Source: a virus
Direction: 5' to 3' (one strand)
DNA length: 47,763 nucleotides
IMG/VR virus record: IMGVR_UViG_3300035181_000444
Location: 1 to 47,763 of that record
A program made the position numbers and the translations under genes. The notes under the pieces were generated by a model. The model was not told the origin of the DNA. It made no database searches and saw only the letters and a list, made by a program, of their open reading frames with translations. How positions within the stretch are numbered: the stretch's first letter is position 1; every line of letters begins with the position of its first letter. Positions 25,359 to 34,963 of this stretch are shown here, in pieces.

Positions 25359-26975
25359 TTAGAATGATCCACCAGTGATTGGATTTCTCATAACAATTTT
25401 CAATACTTTAGTTGGATCTTTAACCCAAATAGCAGGCATTGTTTGAGACATCATTACACGGTATCCGTTGAATTGTCCAGAAGACTGGAATCCTTGAGAT
25501 CTACCCATATAATCCATTGTACCATTTTGGTACCACCATTTCAATTGATTATCCCAAGATAATTTCAACATGTAAATGTTGTCATTAGTGTTATCTGTGA
25601 TATCAAAGATAATGAATGAATAAGAAGATAATGGGAAACCATCAATAATAGGATTCTCAATATCATTAGTGTGAACATTATCAAATGCAGGATTAAGTAC
25701 AAATTTCACATTAGCCAAGAATGGTATAACGTAAGAAGTGTAAGCAAATCCAAAGTTTAAGTCCATACCTTTACCAGTGATAGCACCAATATCAGCAGCT
25801 TGAATTAATAAACCTGAAGAAATAGCTTCTTGTTTAATTGATTCATTAACCATACGCATACCACCCATACCTGTTTGAACAACAAGTTGACGTTTAGGAT
25901 CTGGTCCTTGGAATTCAACTTTACCATTAAAGAAGTTATATAACTCACCTCTGAATAAATCCAAGTTAAAGTTATTTTTGTTATAAATTCTTTTGAAAGA
26001 GTTGTCTAATTGTTTCCACAAACCTACAGATAATCTTACATCATCAGGTCCATCTTGACGTACTCTACCCCCGTGTCCCCACATAAGGTAAGTCTCAATA
26101 TCAGAAGCAATTTTAGTTAAGTGAGCAGCTTCCATGTTTGTCAAGAAAGTTCTTGATAAATCACCATTGTCAAATGCTTTTTTAACTGAGTCTTTACCCA
26201 TTACTTTAACCATGTCATCCAAAGATGAAATAGATGGATCTAAACCTTTTAAGTGAGATCTCCAGATTTCAGTTACAGGAACTGTACCATCTGCATTCAT
26301 TCCACCTTTGATCATTAAATCTGCTCTAGAAGAGATAGAGTAATGAACGTGAGCTTCAGCACCACCAACAAAGTTATAGTACTCACGGAATCCTGTGTTA
26401 GTTTGGATGTCTGAGAATCTCTCACCATACTCACCTCTAGCAGAACCTTTACGGAATACTTTAGTACCATTAGCTAAATAAGCATTATCAAGATACTTGT
26501 AGTTATCATTGTTAACTAACTGTACAGTATAGATAAAACCATCACCAATTGGTAAAATATCATCAGCAGTAATGTACATCTCACAACCATTGTATTTGTC
26601 ATAAGTGATGATATCACCATGTCCAAATTCACGCTTGTTTAACTTGATTTTGAAAGTAGAACCTTCAATACCTTTTGCTGCATTTGCTGGCTCAATATCT
26701 TCAACTATGTAAGGAAGATCAATTGATAGTGGAGTTTGCCATTTGTACTCACCACGTGCGTTATCTACATTGATAACATTTTTTCCACCAAAAGAAGACA
26801 ACTGGTATAAAGGCATTTCAACTTTTTGAGCCATAGCCCATAAGTCTACTGGACCTAAATCCATTGGTTCTGCATCTTTTAGCATGTTCTGTAAATGGTA
26901 AGAATCTACATGTGAACTAGCATTGTATGCCGTATCACGCAAGAAAATCCCATTATTTAATACTGGAGTTGCCAT
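25359..26975 (-). CDS. Major capsid protein
   Basis: A 538-aa protein starting MATPVLNNGIFLRDTAYNAS. The first ~110 residues include LPLYQLSSFGG-type and YKWQTPLSIDLPYIVEDIEP segments. The middle (SISSRADLMIKGGMNADGTV, GKVEFQGPDPKRQLVVQTGM) and the C-terminal part (NPAFDNVHTNDIENPIIDGF, SYSFIIFDITDN) fit the crAss-like HK97-fold capsid family in length and position. It follows an acidic scaffold-like gene and carries its own terminator. Codon usage looks less AT-biased than most of the window, consistent with the most abundant product. The leader contains a TAAA tandem repeat. Recognition is by order, size and general resemblance. Confidence 0.85.
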   Translation of the reverse strand: MATPVLNNGIFLRDTAYNASSHVDSYHLQNMLKDAEPMDLGPVDLWAMAQKVEMPLYQLSSFGGKNVINVDNARGEYKWQTPLSIDLPYIVEDIEPANAAKGIEGSTFKIKLNKREFGHGDIITYDKYNGCEMYITADDILPIGDGFIYTVQLVNNDNYKYLDNAYLANGTKVFRKGSARGEYGERFSDIQTNTGFREYYNFVGGAEAHVHYSISSRADLMIKGGMNADGTVPVTEIWRSHLKGLDPSISSLDDMVKVMGKDSVKKAFDNGDLSRTFLTNMEAAHLTKIASDIETYLMWGHGGRVRQDGPDDVRLSVGLWKQLDNSFKRIYNKNNFNLDLFRGELYNFFNGKVEFQGPDPKRQLVVQTGMGGMRMVNESIKQEAISSGLLIQAADIGAITGKGMDLNFGFAYTSYVIPFLANVKFVLNPAFDNVHTNDIENPIIDGFPLSSYSFIIFDITDNTNDNIYMLKLSWDNQLKWWYQNGTMDYMGRSQGFQSSGQFNGYRVMMSQTMPAIWVKDPTKVLKIVMRNPITGGSF

Positions 26976-26980
26976 TTGTA

Positions 26981-27000
26981 TTTATTTATTTATTTATTTA
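26981..27000 (-). repeat. (TAAA)5 microsatellite in the capsid gene leader
   Basis: Five tandem copies of TAAA on the minus strand end 5 bp before the capsid ATG, in the 35-bp spacer after the scaffold-like gene. An unstructured A/T-rich leader is a plausible translation enhancer in Bacteroidota, where Shine-Dalgarno sequences are rarely used. The enhancer role is inference. Confidence 0.7.
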
Positions 27001-27010
27001 TAATACTTTT

Positions 27011-28264
27011 TTAAAATCTTTTAAACATATTGTTGCCACCTGTTCTTGAGACTGTATTGTTTGATGTTGTTTTTCTAGTTTGTGCTCTTTCCTCATGTGG
27101 AATAGATGAAGCAATTTTTTTACCTTCTTCAGTCTTTAACATTCTTACAGTTTTTTCAGTAGCAATCTTAGTACCTTGATCTTTAATCTTACTTTTATAT
27201 CCTTCTGGATCTGCTAATAGCCAAAGAGCTTCAGCAATAAGATCATGTCTTGGTTCTACAAACTGATATTTTTCTAACAAGTGTCCAAGTAAGTTAGTAG
27301 GTTTACCTGATATAGAAGGATAAGCTGGTTGAACTAATCCACTGTATAACATGTTTTGTACTTTCTTATCTAGTTTAACACCATCTAATTCACCTACTGA
27401 TAATACATTATATACATTATCTGTATATTGTTTAGCAGCTTGTACTTGTTGTTCTTTTTTAGTTTCCTGTTCTGCAAGTTTTCTAGATACTATCTCTTCT
27501 TGCATTCTATCTAACTTAGGTTTAAACTGTCTAGCTTTTTGTCCTAACTTATCTACATCTGCCCAGTCTTCAATTTCTGACTCTATTTCTTCTGGTGTAC
27601 CAAAATTAGTAGCCCAAAGATATTGTCTTGCAATTTCTGCTTGGTGATTCTCATCATCTGGATCAAGTTCAAATACTTCTTCTACTTGAGCAAGAGTTCT
27701 GAATAAACCTTTAAGATCTTGTCCACCATCTGCTACATATTTAGCTGCAGTTTTTAATTCATCAGGTAATGCATTAAAAAAATCTTTAGGAGCTGTCTCT
27801 TTAATTTTTCTTTCTTTCTCTTGAAAGTTGGCTTCAAATAATTCTCTAAAGTCTTTAGTAGTATAATCTTCTAAATCTTTATCATCATCAAATCCAAATA
27901 GAGTACCTTCTTCTATCATCTTAGCTGCTAACTCATGAAGACCTGACTTATCTATCTTTGGTCTTCCTTTGTTACCTGCATCTTCTTCTTGAGCAATAAG
28001 TTCATCTAACTCATCAATAGTTTCTTGGACTTCTTCCTTAGTAATAGTCTGCTCTGCCGTATCTGGTTTACTTGTTACACCAGTTTTGCTGTCAAGGAAC
28101 TCATAATCAGTTTTTTTATCCTTAGTAAAAAGAGATTTCTTTTCTTCTTCTTCTTCTGGTAGCATCACGTTTTCTGCCCCAGGCATTCCAAATAATTCAT
28201 CCAAGTTTACATCTACTTGTGATACAGTAGTATTTTCTTGAGTTGTTTGTTCTTCAGTATTCAT
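27011..28264 (-). CDS. Scaffold-like acidic protein upstream of capsid
   Basis: A 417-aa protein with an acidic, disordered N-terminus (LDELFGMPGAENVMLPEEEEE) and a mostly helical body rich in Glu, Lys and Gln. Coiled regions include LDRMQEEIVSRKLAEQETKK. The C-terminus is basic (TRKTTSNNTVSRTGGNNMFK), as in scaffolds that bind the capsid protein through a basic tail. It lies between portal and capsid genes, the normal place for scaffolding. No protease motif was identified. Leader of 113 bp with no obvious gene. Confidence 0.7.
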   Translation of the reverse strand: MNTEEQTTQENTTVSQVDVNLDELFGMPGAENVMLPEEEEEKKSLFTKDKKTDYEFLDSKTGVTSKPDTAEQTITKEEVQETIDELDELIAQEEDAGNKGRPKIDKSGLHELAAKMIEEGTLFGFDDDKDLEDYTTKDFRELFEANFQEKERKIKETAPKDFFNALPDELKTAAKYVADGGQDLKGLFRTLAQVEEVFELDPDDENHQAEIARQYLWATNFGTPEEIESEIEDWADVDKLGQKARQFKPKLDRMQEEIVSRKLAEQETKKEQQVQAAKQYTDNVYNVLSVGELDGVKLDKKVQNMLYSGLVQPAYPSISGKPTNLLGHLLEKYQFVEPRHDLIAEALWLLADPEGYKSKIKDQGTKIATEKTVRMLKTEEGKKIASSIPHEERAQTRKTTSNNTVSRTGGNNMFKRF

Positions 28265-28377
28265 ATGTTGGTCTTTATGTTACTATAAATAATATAACTA
28301 TTTTAATGCAAATAAACTTCAAAAATTTAGATTTGTTTAATTTTATTTTTTCATTTTTGGCATTATATGGCTAAGTG

Positions 28378-31128
28378 TTATTTCTTCTTATCAGATTTTC
28401 CTTTAACATCATATTTATTTTTGTTTTCTCTGGCCACTTGTAATTGTTTATCAGCAATATTTTGTTGAACTATGAGTTTTTCTCTCTCTAATTCTGTTTT
28501 CTGATTATTGTTAGAAGTTCTATTAGATTCTTTTTGTCTTTCAAGACTCATTTGACTAGTGAATTGTTCTGAGTTTTGTATTTCTCTTAAAGTATCATTG
28601 TAATCAGATTGTTGATTTTCATTAATATCTTGTGTAGCACCAAACCCAGCGGACCTAATTTCAGCAACAAGTATATCTCTCTGTCTATCTTTTTCTCCTC
28701 TAATGTCTTCTGAATCTCTTTTAAGTTTTTCATCTTGAGCTTTTGCTTGTAATGCTTGATCTTGCATATCTTGTTGATGTTTCATTTCTGCATCTTTCTG
28801 TGCTTTAACTTTTTGCTCAGAATCTTTAAGTACACTGTTTAATTCAGATATACTTTCTGATTGCATTAATCTTCCTAAGTCATATATTGAAGCTCCCGTA
28901 GTGTTATTAGTTATGGCCATATTTTTTAATTGCTCTAATACTGCTCTATAGTTAGCTTTAGTAGTTGCAAATATATTAAGATCTCTCATTAATAAATCTG
29001 TACCATTAATCTGGAAGTTTACTTTTTCATCTGCAGAAGTCATATATGATAACCTAGCAGAAGGTTTAGTAGATTGATAAAACTGTGCAAGATCTGTTCT
29101 CATCTGATGTACTCTTGGCATTAAATAATCTGAGTGTTGTATGAAGTACATTTCTGTTTGAGCATAAGATGATCCAACTGCTTGTTCTACACCTGTTGCA
29201 GTTTGTTGAGATAACTGCTGACCCATTCTTTGTGGATTAATACCTATAACTTCATATGCTTGTTGTTTCATATATGTAGCTAATTGTATTCTTGACATTA
29301 ACCTATTAGTCTGTTCTAAGTCTAATTTCTGAAAGTGTTGGAAGTTAAGAGCATTCTCTGTATTAGTAATACTGGTATCTAAAGGCAGCATCTGAAAATT
29401 CTTCATTGCTACATAAGCTTTAGCTAAATTGTTTTTACCCCAGTCTTCACCCATAGAGTGTCTTGGTAATGCATTCTGATCTAATAAAATAACTGTACCT
29501 AACTCATCTACTAAAATATCTGCTATTTGGTTATTAACAATATTATATCCTATTTGAAAAGGTTTCATTAAATCTATTAATGCAGTTGACTTAGTATTTC
29601 TATCTGAGAATACTGCACCTTCTACTGGTAGTTTACATCCGTATAAACTATTATCACCTTTAAATTGAAATCTAAGTGGTCCTATGTTTTGTTTATCAAC
29701 ACCAATATATATAGGAGTAAATCCACCAGGGTTATTCATACCCCAAAAAGAAGGAATGTTTGGTCCAATTTTAATACCACCCCATACCTCATTAATCCAA
29801 ATCCAGTCTATATGCTCACCATATACAATATTGTCTTTAGTTTTATTTTTAAAGAGTCTTGTATCATACACGGGTGAGTCTGTTACTTTATAGTCTTCAG
29901 TAATAATTTCTGTAATTACTTCACCTGAGTCAGTAACTTTAGTTAAGTGACCTACTTTTCTTTGAGATTTCCAGTATGCTGTAGTACAACGTAATAAATA
30001 TGCAGTACCTTGATCATAATAATCTTCTCCTTCTCTAAGTATTTGGTTAACAATATCACCACTGTTAAATTCATTATTAGCTGCAGCAGTAGAATATTGT
30101 CTCATTCCTAATGAAGGCATGTTAGTATTCCATTCATGTGATTTAGTAGCATCATAAAATGATCCGTCATTCTGCACACCTCCAATGTTATATCCTGCTG
30201 ATCTGATAGGATAAATAGCTTCTAATGATGCCATCTGATCTTCATTCATCATATATCCATATTTGTCAATAACATCAGCTACAGTTAACATGTCTGTTTT
30301 ACCAACCCAATTAGATTGTGATATATATCTTGCATCAGGAGACTTGTGATAAAATGTAAGTACAGGATTCCATAATTCTACATCATAATCATCTTCCATC
30401 ATACGCATGTGCCAGAACTCTCTATCTGTAATAAGCATATCTCTGAATCCTCTTTCTTCTAACTCATCTATTCTAAATCTTTCAGTATCAACTTCATGTT
30501 GATGAGAAGCCCATTGTTCTACTATAGATCTATAATCTTTTTTAAAGAATTGTTCTATTTCAGGTAATGTTTTAAGTTTTTCTGGATTTAATTGTTCTTG
30601 TGCTTCTGGAGATTCTGGATTAAGACCTTGTTCTACTAATGCAGATGTTATCTTCATCTGTGCATCTTGCATTAATGTGTCTTCTACCATCTGTCTTTTT
30701 TGCTCCATCATTTCATTATATGATCCTTCATCAACAGCACGGTATGTTAACTTACTTGATCTTTTAGCAAACTCAGCTACAAGAACATTAATTACATTGG
30801 GTATAATTGGATAAAATTTAAGTTCAAGTGCAGAAGAATCTTCTTTAGTAAGAGTCTCAATTATATCTCTATAATCATTATCTTCCTCTACAATGTAGTC
30901 AGACTTATCAATAACACCTTTAGCTAACTTATAGTTTTTCATTAACCTACGGGCATTTCTCTTAATCTGTTTAAGACCATTCCACTCTAACCAGTCAAGA
31001 TTCCAAGCTGCCCACTTATCATCTTTTTCTACTTTAGGAATAAACTGTAAAGGTTGAGTTATACTACCTAACCTGTTATGTTCTGTCTTTGCACCATTCT
31101 TAATTTGTAAAGCGTTATATACTTGCAT
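28378..31128 (-). CDS. Portal protein
   Basis: A 916-aa protein, long like crAss-like portals. The clip/wing region includes EFKGDNSLYGCKLPVEG-like text (FQFKGDNSLYGCKLPVEGAV), followed by STALIDLMKPFQIGYNIVNN and QIADILVDELGTVILLDQNA, a helix-strand phrase characteristic of this portal group. NFQHFQKLDLEQTNRLMSRI and YEVIGINPQRMGQQLSQQTA mark the stem/crown portion. The C-terminal ~150 residues are a Gln/Glu/Lys-rich coiled barrel. It starts 6 bp after the TerL stop, in the same operon. The portal forms the dodecameric DNA channel at one capsid vertex. Confidence 0.85.
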   Translation of the reverse strand: MQVYNALQIKNGAKTEHNRLGSITQPLQFIPKVEKDDKWAAWNLDWLEWNGLKQIKRNARRLMKNYKLAKGVIDKSDYIVEEDNDYRDIIETLTKEDSSALELKFYPIIPNVINVLVAEFAKRSSKLTYRAVDEGSYNEMMEQKRQMVEDTLMQDAQMKITSALVEQGLNPESPEAQEQLNPEKLKTLPEIEQFFKKDYRSIVEQWASHQHEVDTERFRIDELEERGFRDMLITDREFWHMRMMEDDYDVELWNPVLTFYHKSPDARYISQSNWVGKTDMLTVADVIDKYGYMMNEDQMASLEAIYPIRSAGYNIGGVQNDGSFYDATKSHEWNTNMPSLGMRQYSTAAANNEFNSGDIVNQILREGEDYYDQGTAYLLRCTTAYWKSQRKVGHLTKVTDSGEVITEIITEDYKVTDSPVYDTRLFKNKTKDNIVYGEHIDWIWINEVWGGIKIGPNIPSFWGMNNPGGFTPIYIGVDKQNIGPLRFQFKGDNSLYGCKLPVEGAVFSDRNTKSTALIDLMKPFQIGYNIVNNQIADILVDELGTVILLDQNALPRHSMGEDWGKNNLAKAYVAMKNFQMLPLDTSITNTENALNFQHFQKLDLEQTNRLMSRIQLATYMKQQAYEVIGINPQRMGQQLSQQTATGVEQAVGSSYAQTEMYFIQHSDYLMPRVHQMRTDLAQFYQSTKPSARLSYMTSADEKVNFQINGTDLLMRDLNIFATTKANYRAVLEQLKNMAITNNTTGASIYDLGRLMQSESISELNSVLKDSEQKVKAQKDAEMKHQQDMQDQALQAKAQDEKLKRDSEDIRGEKDRQRDILVAEIRSAGFGATQDINENQQSDYNDTLREIQNSEQFTSQMSLERQKESNRTSNNNQKTELEREKLIVQQNIADKQLQVARENKNKYDVKGKSDKKK

Positions 31129-31134
31129 ATTTTT

Positions 31135-33339
31135 TTATTTTAAATTTTTAAATGGTGATCTGTTAAATTTTTGATTTTCACCTAATCCACTTCTACCCAT
31201 ATGTCTAAAAGGACTACTCTTTAAGGTATACAAATTTTTTGAATTTTCCAATTTTTTACTTGCCTCATCTCTCACAATTCTTTTTGTGTAACCCATATTG
31301 GCTTGTTGAATTTTAAGAAATGAAACTAATGCAGCAAAAGCTACTAACCTATCCACGTTGAGTCCATCTTGATAAGCCTGCATTTCTTTCATTAACATTA
31401 TATCCGGTATTCTTTCTACACCATAATGTATTTTTACAGTAGTACCATCATCTTTCTGTATATGATCTATCTCTTCAGTTAAAAAATCTTGAGTATAACT
31501 GATCATATGATTCTTGAATAGCACACCTGTATTTCTCCATCCGTATTCCTGGAATACATTTGCATTAGATCCTAAATCTTTTAAGAATACTATTTTGTTT
31601 CTTGGTACAAGATATCTTTGTTTCTTTCTTGATATCATGTGATTTATAAATTGAGATATGTTATTCTCTACTATAGTCCATGCATTATACCATTCTATTA
31701 TTAACTCTAATCTCTCATGTGTTTTATTAATATCATCAAATCTTCCGCACCATGCTGCTACAATTTTATCTCTTTCTATAAATGTCTCAGCCTCACCATT
31801 AGTAACCTTAGTTACTTCAACTGGAGCTTTCATTATATATATGGAACATAGTGAGTCTGAGGTAGTTGTCTTTCCCTCTGCAACAGGGTCAATACTACCA
31901 TAGTACATTCCAAATGTAGGATCTGGTACCGGTCTTTCCCATACTACTAATGTACCTGTTTTATCTTCTGTCTTTTTAGATATAGGAAACTCTGCTATTG
32001 GTAATTTATTAGTAGCTTTTACTTTTACTTTACCAGTTTCATCTCTAGATATATCAAGAAACTCTGAAGAGTATTCTTTTTCTTCTATTCTTTTTATCTG
32101 AGCATTTACAAGATGAGGTGGGAACTTAGCCTCTTTTCTAAATGCAAATGCCTCTTCTATATTTCTTGGATGTTGAGATACCTCAAGTTGATAATCTTTA
32201 GGTTCTTTATTTTTCTTGATTTCTTCAAAATATTCATCTAAAGCAATTAATGCTTCTTGGACAAGTGAATTACCATAGATATCTATATAAGGAGGCATAG
32301 ACCATTGTTCAGGTATAAATAATCCTGATTCTCCCCATGTATTATCTTTATCTATTAGATTAGTTTTAACTGGATATATATCATTACTGATTGGATCAAG
32401 TATCATTTTTTTTAAAGGACCACATTGATCAAGATCTCCTACTGATCCTGCAGCAATAAATAATCCTGTAGTAATCATACCAGACTTAAGTGCTGGTTTA
32501 ATATATCCAAAGGTTGTATCCATCTTGGGAGCAATTCCTGCTTCCTCATGAAAAAAGAATTTTACCGGACCCCCTACACCATTTGTTGGATCTTTTTCAA
32601 AAGACATACCTTGCATAGTACCTTTAAGTCCTATTTCAGCTTTTCTATCTCCTTTTCTTATCTCAATTTTTTGTTGCCACATCATTATTTTATCTGGAGA
32701 CATAGGTCTATACCATGCAGTATGTTCATTTAAGAATGCTGCATACTCAGATAAAAACTTCCATGTACCTTTCTCATTGATATAATCTTTAAGTGATGCA
32801 CCCATTTTTAATGTGACCCCTGCTTCAAACCATAACTGATTAATGAGTTTACCTGCATGAAAATATGAACTAGCTATCTGTCTTTTTTTAAGAATAGCTA
32901 CGTGCATGTAGTTTATTTCTGCAAGTATCTCATATAAAGCCATATGATATTGTGCATCTCTTATCTTAGCAAATCCAAATTTTTGTTCTTCCTTATCAAA
33001 AATAGGTAAGAAGTTTAACCACATATAATAATCTCTTGTAAGGAACCAGGTTTTAGGTCCTGATTTAATTATCATACCTAATCTGCATTTAGCTTTTTGG
33101 TCTTCCCAATAGTTAATAAAATCTTTAGATTTAAATGGAGCTACACAATATACTTTTTCTATATTAAATCTTGTTGACTCAGATATAAATACTTTATTAC
33201 TGACATCATCAAAATCATATTCACCAGGCTCTTTAAATAATGCAAACACAAACTCACCAAATTCTTTTCTTGTACCAAAAGATGTAGTAGTCCATGTTCC
33301 ATTATCCCAGGTGGGAATATCCGTGTACATATTTTCCAT
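31135..33339 (-). CDS. terL: Terminase large subunit (ATPase-nuclease)
   Basis: A 734-aa packaging motor. The ATPase region has KKRQIASSY (151-159) in the Walker A position, lacking the usual GK(S/T). Walker B follows as FFFHEEAG (261-268) with E265/E266. The C-terminal RNase H-like nuclease has GSIDPVAEG (D484), IVENN (E558) and NVDRLVAFAA (D663), the three acidic residues expected for metal binding. It lies between the 171-aa gene (possible TerS) and the portal, with only 2-6 bp spacing. It pumps DNA into the prohead and cuts the genome concatemer. The call is strong from motif order. Confidence 0.92.
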   Translation of the reverse strand: MENMYTDIPTWDNGTWTTTSFGTRKEFGEFVFALFKEPGEYDFDDVSNKVFISESTRFNIEKVYCVAPFKSKDFINYWEDQKAKCRLGMIIKSGPKTWFLTRDYYMWLNFLPIFDKEEQKFGFAKIRDAQYHMALYEILAEINYMHVAILKKRQIASSYFHAGKLINQLWFEAGVTLKMGASLKDYINEKGTWKFLSEYAAFLNEHTAWYRPMSPDKIMMWQQKIEIRKGDRKAEIGLKGTMQGMSFEKDPTNGVGGPVKFFFHEEAGIAPKMDTTFGYIKPALKSGMITTGLFIAAGSVGDLDQCGPLKKMILDPISNDIYPVKTNLIDKDNTWGESGLFIPEQWSMPPYIDIYGNSLVQEALIALDEYFEEIKKNKEPKDYQLEVSQHPRNIEEAFAFRKEAKFPPHLVNAQIKRIEEKEYSSEFLDISRDETGKVKVKATNKLPIAEFPISKKTEDKTGTLVVWERPVPDPTFGMYYGSIDPVAEGKTTTSDSLCSIYIMKAPVEVTKVTNGEAETFIERDKIVAAWCGRFDDINKTHERLELIIEWYNAWTIVENNISQFINHMISRKKQRYLVPRNKIVFLKDLGSNANVFQEYGWRNTGVLFKNHMISYTQDFLTEEIDHIQKDDGTTVKIHYGVERIPDIMLMKEMQAYQDGLNVDRLVAFAALVSFLKIQQANMGYTKRIVRDEASKKLENSKNLYTLKSSPFRHMGRSGLGENQKFNRSPFKNLK

Positions 33340-33341
33340 AA

Positions 33342-33857
33342 TTAACTATCATAAGATAAACCAATTCCTCCTCTAACTTTACTAGATTGTTCTTCCTGTA
33401 AATCTTTATATACTCCCTTAAAAGAAGCTCTAATAAGATCAAAGTTCTTTGCTGCAGCAACTAATGAATTTATATTACCATCTCTTCCTGCAGTAATTGG
33501 AGTAGTCTCCATATATCTAGCTAATCTATCTAACATAGATGCCATACCTTTATATGCTCTATATGTAGGAGTCTCATATAATCTTTGGCAGAATACTAAT
33601 GCTTGATATATTGTTTTATCCTCAGTAGAAAATTCAGCTTTTATCTCAGCTAGAATTAAATCTTCTTTATCTATCTCTGGTGTGTGAAAGAATGGATTCA
33701 TATCAGGATTAGGACATGTCATATAAAACAAGTACTGATATATCTTAATGTAGTTTTCCGGATATTCATCCATAACATCCTTAAGTGCATGTAGGGTATA
33801 ACAATGTTCAGTTGGTATTACTACATTATTTTGTACATCAAATAGTTTTATTAACAT
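33342..33857 (-). CDS. Conserved protein upstream of TerL, possible small terminase
   Basis: A 171-aa, mostly helical protein with ALVFCQRLYETPTYRAYKGM, ASMLDRLARYMETTPITAGR, then DGNINSLVAAAKNFDLIRAS. The helical bundle and place directly before terL fit a small terminase subunit, but no clear helix-turn-helix is visible, so this remains a suggestion. It is spaced 2 bp from terL and 1 bp from the upstream gene. Known relatives in Bacteroidota phages are, as far as I recall, unnamed. Confidence 0.6.
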   Translation of the reverse strand: MLIKLFDVQNNVVIPTEHCYTLHALKDVMDEYPENYIKIYQYLFYMTCPNPDMNPFFHTPEIDKEDLILAEIKAEFSTEDKTIYQALVFCQRLYETPTYRAYKGMASMLDRLARYMETTPITAGRDGNINSLVAAAKNFDLIRASFKGVYKDLQEEQSSKVRGGIGLSYDS

Positions 33858-33858
33858 G

Positions 33859-34152
33859 TTAAAAAGGATTTATTACTTTTGGTTTAGACTTTATATTAAA
33901 TAGTTTTTTAAAGCCATCTATAAATCCAGTAGCAAGATATGGATTAAGAAATAAATGATCATTGTTAACTACAACATATCCTTTTAAATACTCTTCTTCA
34001 ATTTCTGAATAGTTTTTACTTATTTTTTGATTAGGTTTAATCTTTACAAGTATTTTACCTTTATATCTAAATAATACTAAACCTGAATAACCTAATATAA
34101 CTGTTCTACCTGGGTAGTTCTTGTCATAATTTCTTACTTCATAAAATTTCAT
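33859..34152 (-). CDS. 97-aa hypothetical protein in packaging operon
   Basis: A basic, beta-rich small protein (YPGRTVILGYSGLVLFRYKG, KILVKIKPNQKISKNYSE). The end is GFIDGFKKLFNIKSKPKVIN. It is packed between the PD-(D/E)XK gene (2 bp) and the 171-aa gene (1 bp). I do not recognise it. Confidence 0.6.
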   Translation of the reverse strand: MKFYEVRNYDKNYPGRTVILGYSGLVLFRYKGKILVKIKPNQKISKNYSEIEEEYLKGYVVVNNDHLFLNPYLATGFIDGFKKLFNIKSKPKVINPF

Positions 34153-34154
34153 AA

Positions 34155-34961
34155 TTATAAATTTTTAATTATAGCAATTACTTCTTCTTTTAAATATGGT
34201 ATCTCCATTGGTATTACTTGTTTAATTTCTGGATCTCCTTGATCAGTATATTTAGTAATAGGATATCCCCATTCATCTACTCCATCTAAGTCAAATGTAA
34301 CATGATGTATAAACAATTTACCCGGTTTTAATTTTGGGTTATGCTTTAACATAATATACATATATATACTTAATTGTAGTGCATAGTGGTTAAAATTACA
34401 ATCATCCAAATGTGATACAGGTTCCTGTAATTTGTCACTAATCCCATCCCAATCCTTATATGATTCAACATCAATCTTCTTATTTGTCTTGTAATCAATG
34501 ATATTTATCCTATCATTAACTACTTCTACTAAATCTGATTGACCACATATACCTGCAGACTTTAAATAAACCATATGTTCAGGATATACACCTTGTTCTA
34601 ATTTCTGAGAAGGAGCATACTTTAAATTGTTTACTTCAGGTACCGGAGTTATGATTGGTATTATCACACCATCTACTTCCAATGAAGATAGACTGCATAG
34701 ATCTGATTCTCTTTGATTATGATAAAAGGTCCCTAATGATGTAGCTCTTAGTGCTTCACTATCCCAGATTTGAAGTATTTTTTCTGGTGCTATACCAAAC
34801 CATTTTGATTTTTTTTGTTTAGAGCATCTAGCAGCTACTTTAACTTTATCAAATGGCTTTTTTAATTTTGATATAAGACTTGTTACACTAGTCCATTTGA
34901 TAGATTCTTCACCTTCAGTACTAGTATAACTATGGTCATCTGCTTTAAATACTATACTCAT
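34155..34961 (-). CDS. PD-(D/E)XK exonuclease, RecB/Cas4-like
   Basis: A 268-aa nuclease carrying the RecB-type motif set in order: GTFYH (77-81), GQSDLVE (140-146; D143), IIDYKTNK (154-161; D156, K158) and QLSIYMY (196-202; Q196...Y200). These match the metal- and DNA-binding residues of the PD-(D/E)XK superfamily. crAss-like phages are known to keep a PD-(D/E)XK gene near packaging genes. Likely roles are DNA end processing or recombination during replication and packaging. It lies 2 bp after the Cys-cluster gene. The substrate cannot be told from sequence. Confidence 0.85.
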   Translation of the reverse strand: MSIVFKADDHSYTSTEGEESIKWTSVTSLISKLKKPFDKVKVAARCSKQKKSKWFGIAPEKILQIWDSEALRATSLGTFYHNQRESDLCSLSSLEVDGVIIPIITPVPEVNNLKYAPSQKLEQGVYPEHMVYLKSAGICGQSDLVEVVNDRINIIDYKTNKKIDVESYKDWDGISDKLQEPVSHLDDCNFNHYALQLSIYMYIMLKHNPKLKPGKLFIHHVTFDLDGVDEWGYPITKYTDQGDPEIKQVIPMEIPYLKEEVIAIIKNL

Positions 34962-34963
34962 CT

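Noticed and set aside
28265-28377. Possible tiny gene in the 113-bp gap between scaffold-like and portal genes
   Set aside because: The only start-containing frames end after a few codons. The stretch is AT-rich and may hold a promoter, but no TAnnTTTG box is present.
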